Source of the DNA: DATFJC01 sp035269445
GTDB taxonomy: Bacteria > Patescibacteriota > Patescibacteriia > UBA2591 > UBA6264
Direction: 5' to 3'
DNA length: 7,392 nt
Assembly: GCA_035269445.1 (NCBI GenBank)
Contig: DATFJC010000042.1
Location: forward strand, 1-7,392
The notes below the pieces were generated by a model. It made no database searches. It saw only the letters and a program-made list of their open reading frames with translations, and was not told where the DNA came from. The first letter of the stretch is position 1. Each line of letters starts with the position of its first letter. Below, in pieces: positions 6,801 through 7,392 of this stretch. Made by a program: the position numbers and the translations under genes.

Positions 6801-7392
6801 CAGATTATTGTGGAGATACTTGGCAAGATAATGAAATAATTATTGAGGCTCCATCTAATCTACCTTTACCAGCAGACAATGAGTTAAAATATGAAAGCAA
6901 AATTCAGGTTTTAACCTCGGCCAATGTAGAGAGTAATCAATTTGATTGGGAGGTTAATAAAGATCCTTTGGGCGCCTCTCTTTGTAAAATTGCGCCTAAC
7001 AAACAATTGCCTGGCTTTTCTTCTATTATCATTAAAGGTAAAAATTTTGATATAAATCCAACTAGTGATTTTGACAAAGAGCTTCATTTTTCGCCTTACC
7101 CAGATGCTCAAGTTGAAGGTGATAACTTAGTTTGGGAATCTGATACTACCATCAATGATATTGTTGTACCTGGGGAAACTGAAACTGGTGATGTAAAAGT
7201 TAGAAAAAAAACTACTGGTAATTGTAGCTTAGTATGTACAGGGTTTGAATTTTTTGGTAATTGTATAGGTGGAGGCTGGCAAGAGGTTTGTGATCGGATT
7301 TGGGTAGATAGCAATCCATTATTATTTGAAATAATGCCGCCGAGTGGTTGGAATCCAAAAGGAGACAATGTTTGTCCGGATACAAATATTGC
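3866..7392 (+). CDS. Giant surface protein: pilin-like membrane module plus Ig-like and IPT/TIG domains (3' truncated)
   Basis: One frame stays open for 1,175 codons from ATG 3866 to the window edge. The ATG follows an in-frame TAA at 3857-3859, so the start is firm. Residues 1-28 are a signal peptide, with possible cleavage after G24 or A28. Helices at about 48-75 and 98-118 flank a basic loop containing KWMTAGGSEEKVKNAKK (76-92), the pattern of the two-helix VirB2/TrbC-like T4SS pilin family. The loop should be cytoplasmic and the rest exported. CGNGIC...CPEDC (128-146) is a four-Cys motif, followed by a PGPGPG linker (149-154). Bacterial Ig-like (Big_5-type) domains follow at about 157-285, 288-416 and 418-547. 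Six IPT/TIG domains cover about 550-1130. A second copy of the Ig opening motif begins at W1162. The domains are Asp/Glu/Asn-rich with recurring cysteines, suiting an extracellular, disulfide-containing protein. Adhesion or surface display is inferred; no enzyme motif was seen. Confidence 0.92.
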   Translation, partial: MKKGLIISILLVGLFFIVASPVYGQVNAATNLEGIGGIIGYDTETGLIGLIASLIRIAIGFLGIIALIIMIVAGFKWMTAGGSEEKVKNAKKLLKNGLIGLLIVIFSYAIITFILGQLSGGDGGEGYCGNGICESGENYINCPEDCDEPGPGPGSDSFSVTEIQTTYGEDGTNYSEDVYRCSAVQPIFNRLVDSDQIDNLSDSEELKIENLNNNSIVSGGWQTRGGVIVFTHPELFEANTAFTTYLPKAILDRQSNVLQECLAVGGCSETANNFQWSFKVGDKLDDIAPEIVSTYPISDQDLEDYPDRTVSTKPNIEVEFSEGILATTVISGNSTTSAPVADNIYVEKINNDDGTVLELIDNTDWQVNISGNSFILSLKDDITLEPFAWYRIHVEGVEDLCMNEMDGFWEWKFQVNDNSPGINSWNPVGENVCPDANIAVAFNTSMRLHEVEMTINPEDSDPYTFSIYPYSLGEPYEKTIEIEGETKGVFSVLDSEPGGFRVFSFNPENNLTENTNYGIDIVTSLVINQVGDLLSKGWNFSTTTLEDCECSPWIYKVDPSQGGPGECITLSGTCFTGTIYNEATPNNITFYKNNSETSGTINGFDDNYITSVISQSFEEGDNIDIDATIEYIESGTMAKSNQVEFYLNTDEPANGPCLFKADPCVGFPEQTKVDLRGIRFGQEDENSKVIFYDNKEASFDNWLDSFINNSLVPQGAETGGLKIENSLGASNAIPFKITDHPLPNIESITPTNGTNNPDIPTYVTITGSDFGQRQNGRIVKFGDQVAEIGCDNWSKNHIIAIVPESLNNGTYSIKIVDPGWGESNSKDFTVDNTFHPAICELDPNHGEKEDNFDIQGINFGDNQVSSYVVFDHGGLGEVELSDFASDEWSNTVIKAQVPEVESTISDVVVYVPSPIETGNPLKASNPVPFYKNPVIESVTPESGRKNTWVTIRGENFLNTKGQVQFIDDNGDTYIGQDLPDYCGDTWQDNEIIIEAPSNLPLPADNELKYESKIQVLTSANVESNQFDWEVNKDPLGASLCKIAPNKQLPGFSSIIIKGKNFDINPTSDFDKELHFSPYPDAQVEGDNLVWESDTTINDIVVPGETETGDVKVRKKTTGNCSLVCTGFEFFGNCIGGGWQEVCDRIWVDSNPLLFEIMPPSGWNPKGDNVCPDTNI
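4310..4327 (+). repeat. Three tandem CCAGGC hexamers encoding a Pro-Gly linker
   Basis: Three exact copies of CCAGGC encode PGPGPG at residues 149-154 of the giant protein, between the Cys motif and the first Ig-like domain. It is notably GC-rich for this window. A short tandem of this kind could expand or contract in steps of two residues without breaking the frame. Confidence 0.9.
5138..5181 (+). repeat. Copy 1 of the WNPxG[ED]NVCPDxNIA repeat
   Basis: This 44-nt stretch encodes W425 to A439 of the giant protein, at the start of its third Ig-like domain. It matches 7349-7392 at 35 of 44 positions by hand count, in the same reading frame, exactly 737 codons earlier. The nine differences comprise third-position changes and a few replacements (V/K, E/D, A/T), so both copies look protein-constrained. 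Confidence 0.85.
5513..7255 (+). repeat. Array of about six diverged IPT/TIG domain repeats in the giant protein
   Basis: A recurring opening pattern of Pro-x-x-Gly..., then a hydrophobic strand, then G-x-x-F, appears six times. The key prolines are P559, P663, P750, P843, P940 and P1044, a spacing of 87-104 residues. Examples are DLRGIRFG, TITGSDFG, DIQGINFG, TIRGENF and IIKGKNF. In four of them a later strand reads W-x-x-...-I-x-x-x-(V/A)-P. This is the beta-sandwich IPT/TIG fold seen in many surface proteins. Repeats are diverged at DNA level, so this is an old tandem duplication. Confidence 0.8.
7349..7392 (+). repeat. Copy 2 of the WNPxG[ED]NVCPDxNIA repeat (cut by the window edge)
   Basis: It encodes W1162 to I1175 plus two bases of the next codon, following MPPSG. 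It matches copy 1 at 5138-5181 and signals that a new Ig-like unit starts here, so the protein continues well beyond the window. Confidence 0.85.

Noticed and set aside
6245..7368. Three minus-strand frames (6245-6481, 6911-7111, 7108-7368)
   Set aside because: All are antisense to the TIG array, whose own frame shows coherent repeated domains; the antisense products look random.
1..7392. UGA-recoded genetic code (as in Gracilibacteria/SR1)
   Set aside because: I saw no in-frame TGA in any gene, including over 1,100 codons of the giant gene with many glycines, all encoded by GGN; the standard bacterial code fits.
1..7392. CRISPR array, tRNA, rRNA or insertion sequence
   Set aside because: No regularly spaced direct repeats, no tRNA-like cloverleaf and no transposase or terminal inverted repeats were seen; gaps between genes are all about 105 nt or shorter.

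Overview
The window is AT-rich and densely packed, with every supported gene on the + strand. It looks like a piece of a bacterial chromosome from the Candidate Phyla Radiation (Patescibacteria). That placement is an inference. It rests on short intergenic gaps, low GC, mostly weak or absent Shine-Dalgarno (SD) sequences, a chromosomal-type ParA/ParB pair, an rpsU-yqeY pair, and above all a secreted protein that starts with a two-helix type IV secretion 'pilin-like' module of the kind common in these genomes. The standard code fits: all seven stops seen are TAA or TAG, and I saw no in-frame TGA in any gene.

Layout. (1) 2-292: the C-terminal end of a coiled-coil protein with a C-terminal membrane anchor, closed by a strong intrinsic terminator. 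(2) 399-965: a monocistronic integral-membrane methyltransferase of the ICMT/PEMT superfamily, with its own promoter, the best SD in the window and its own terminator. (3) 1030-2210: a new promoter, a small polytopic membrane protein, and parA 5 nt behind it. (4) 2263-3096: parB, probably with its own extended -10 promoter. (5) 3160-3849: rpsU (bS21) and yqeY. (6) 3866-7392: a very large open reading frame with no stop before the window ends. Its >1,175 residues comprise a signal peptide, a pilin-like two-helix membrane module, a CGNGxC cysteine motif, a Pro-Gly linker, about three bacterial Ig-like domains, about six IPT/TIG domains of roughly 95 residues, and the start of another Ig-like unit.

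How the parts relate. ParA and ParB form the chromosome partition system; no parS site was recognised here. bS21 and YqeY belong to translation. The giant protein is most likely a cell-surface or adhesin-like protein displayed from a pilin-like membrane base, and it is the most unusual element. Four intergenic promoters share a TGn extended -10 element, a consistent regulatory signature of this genome segment.
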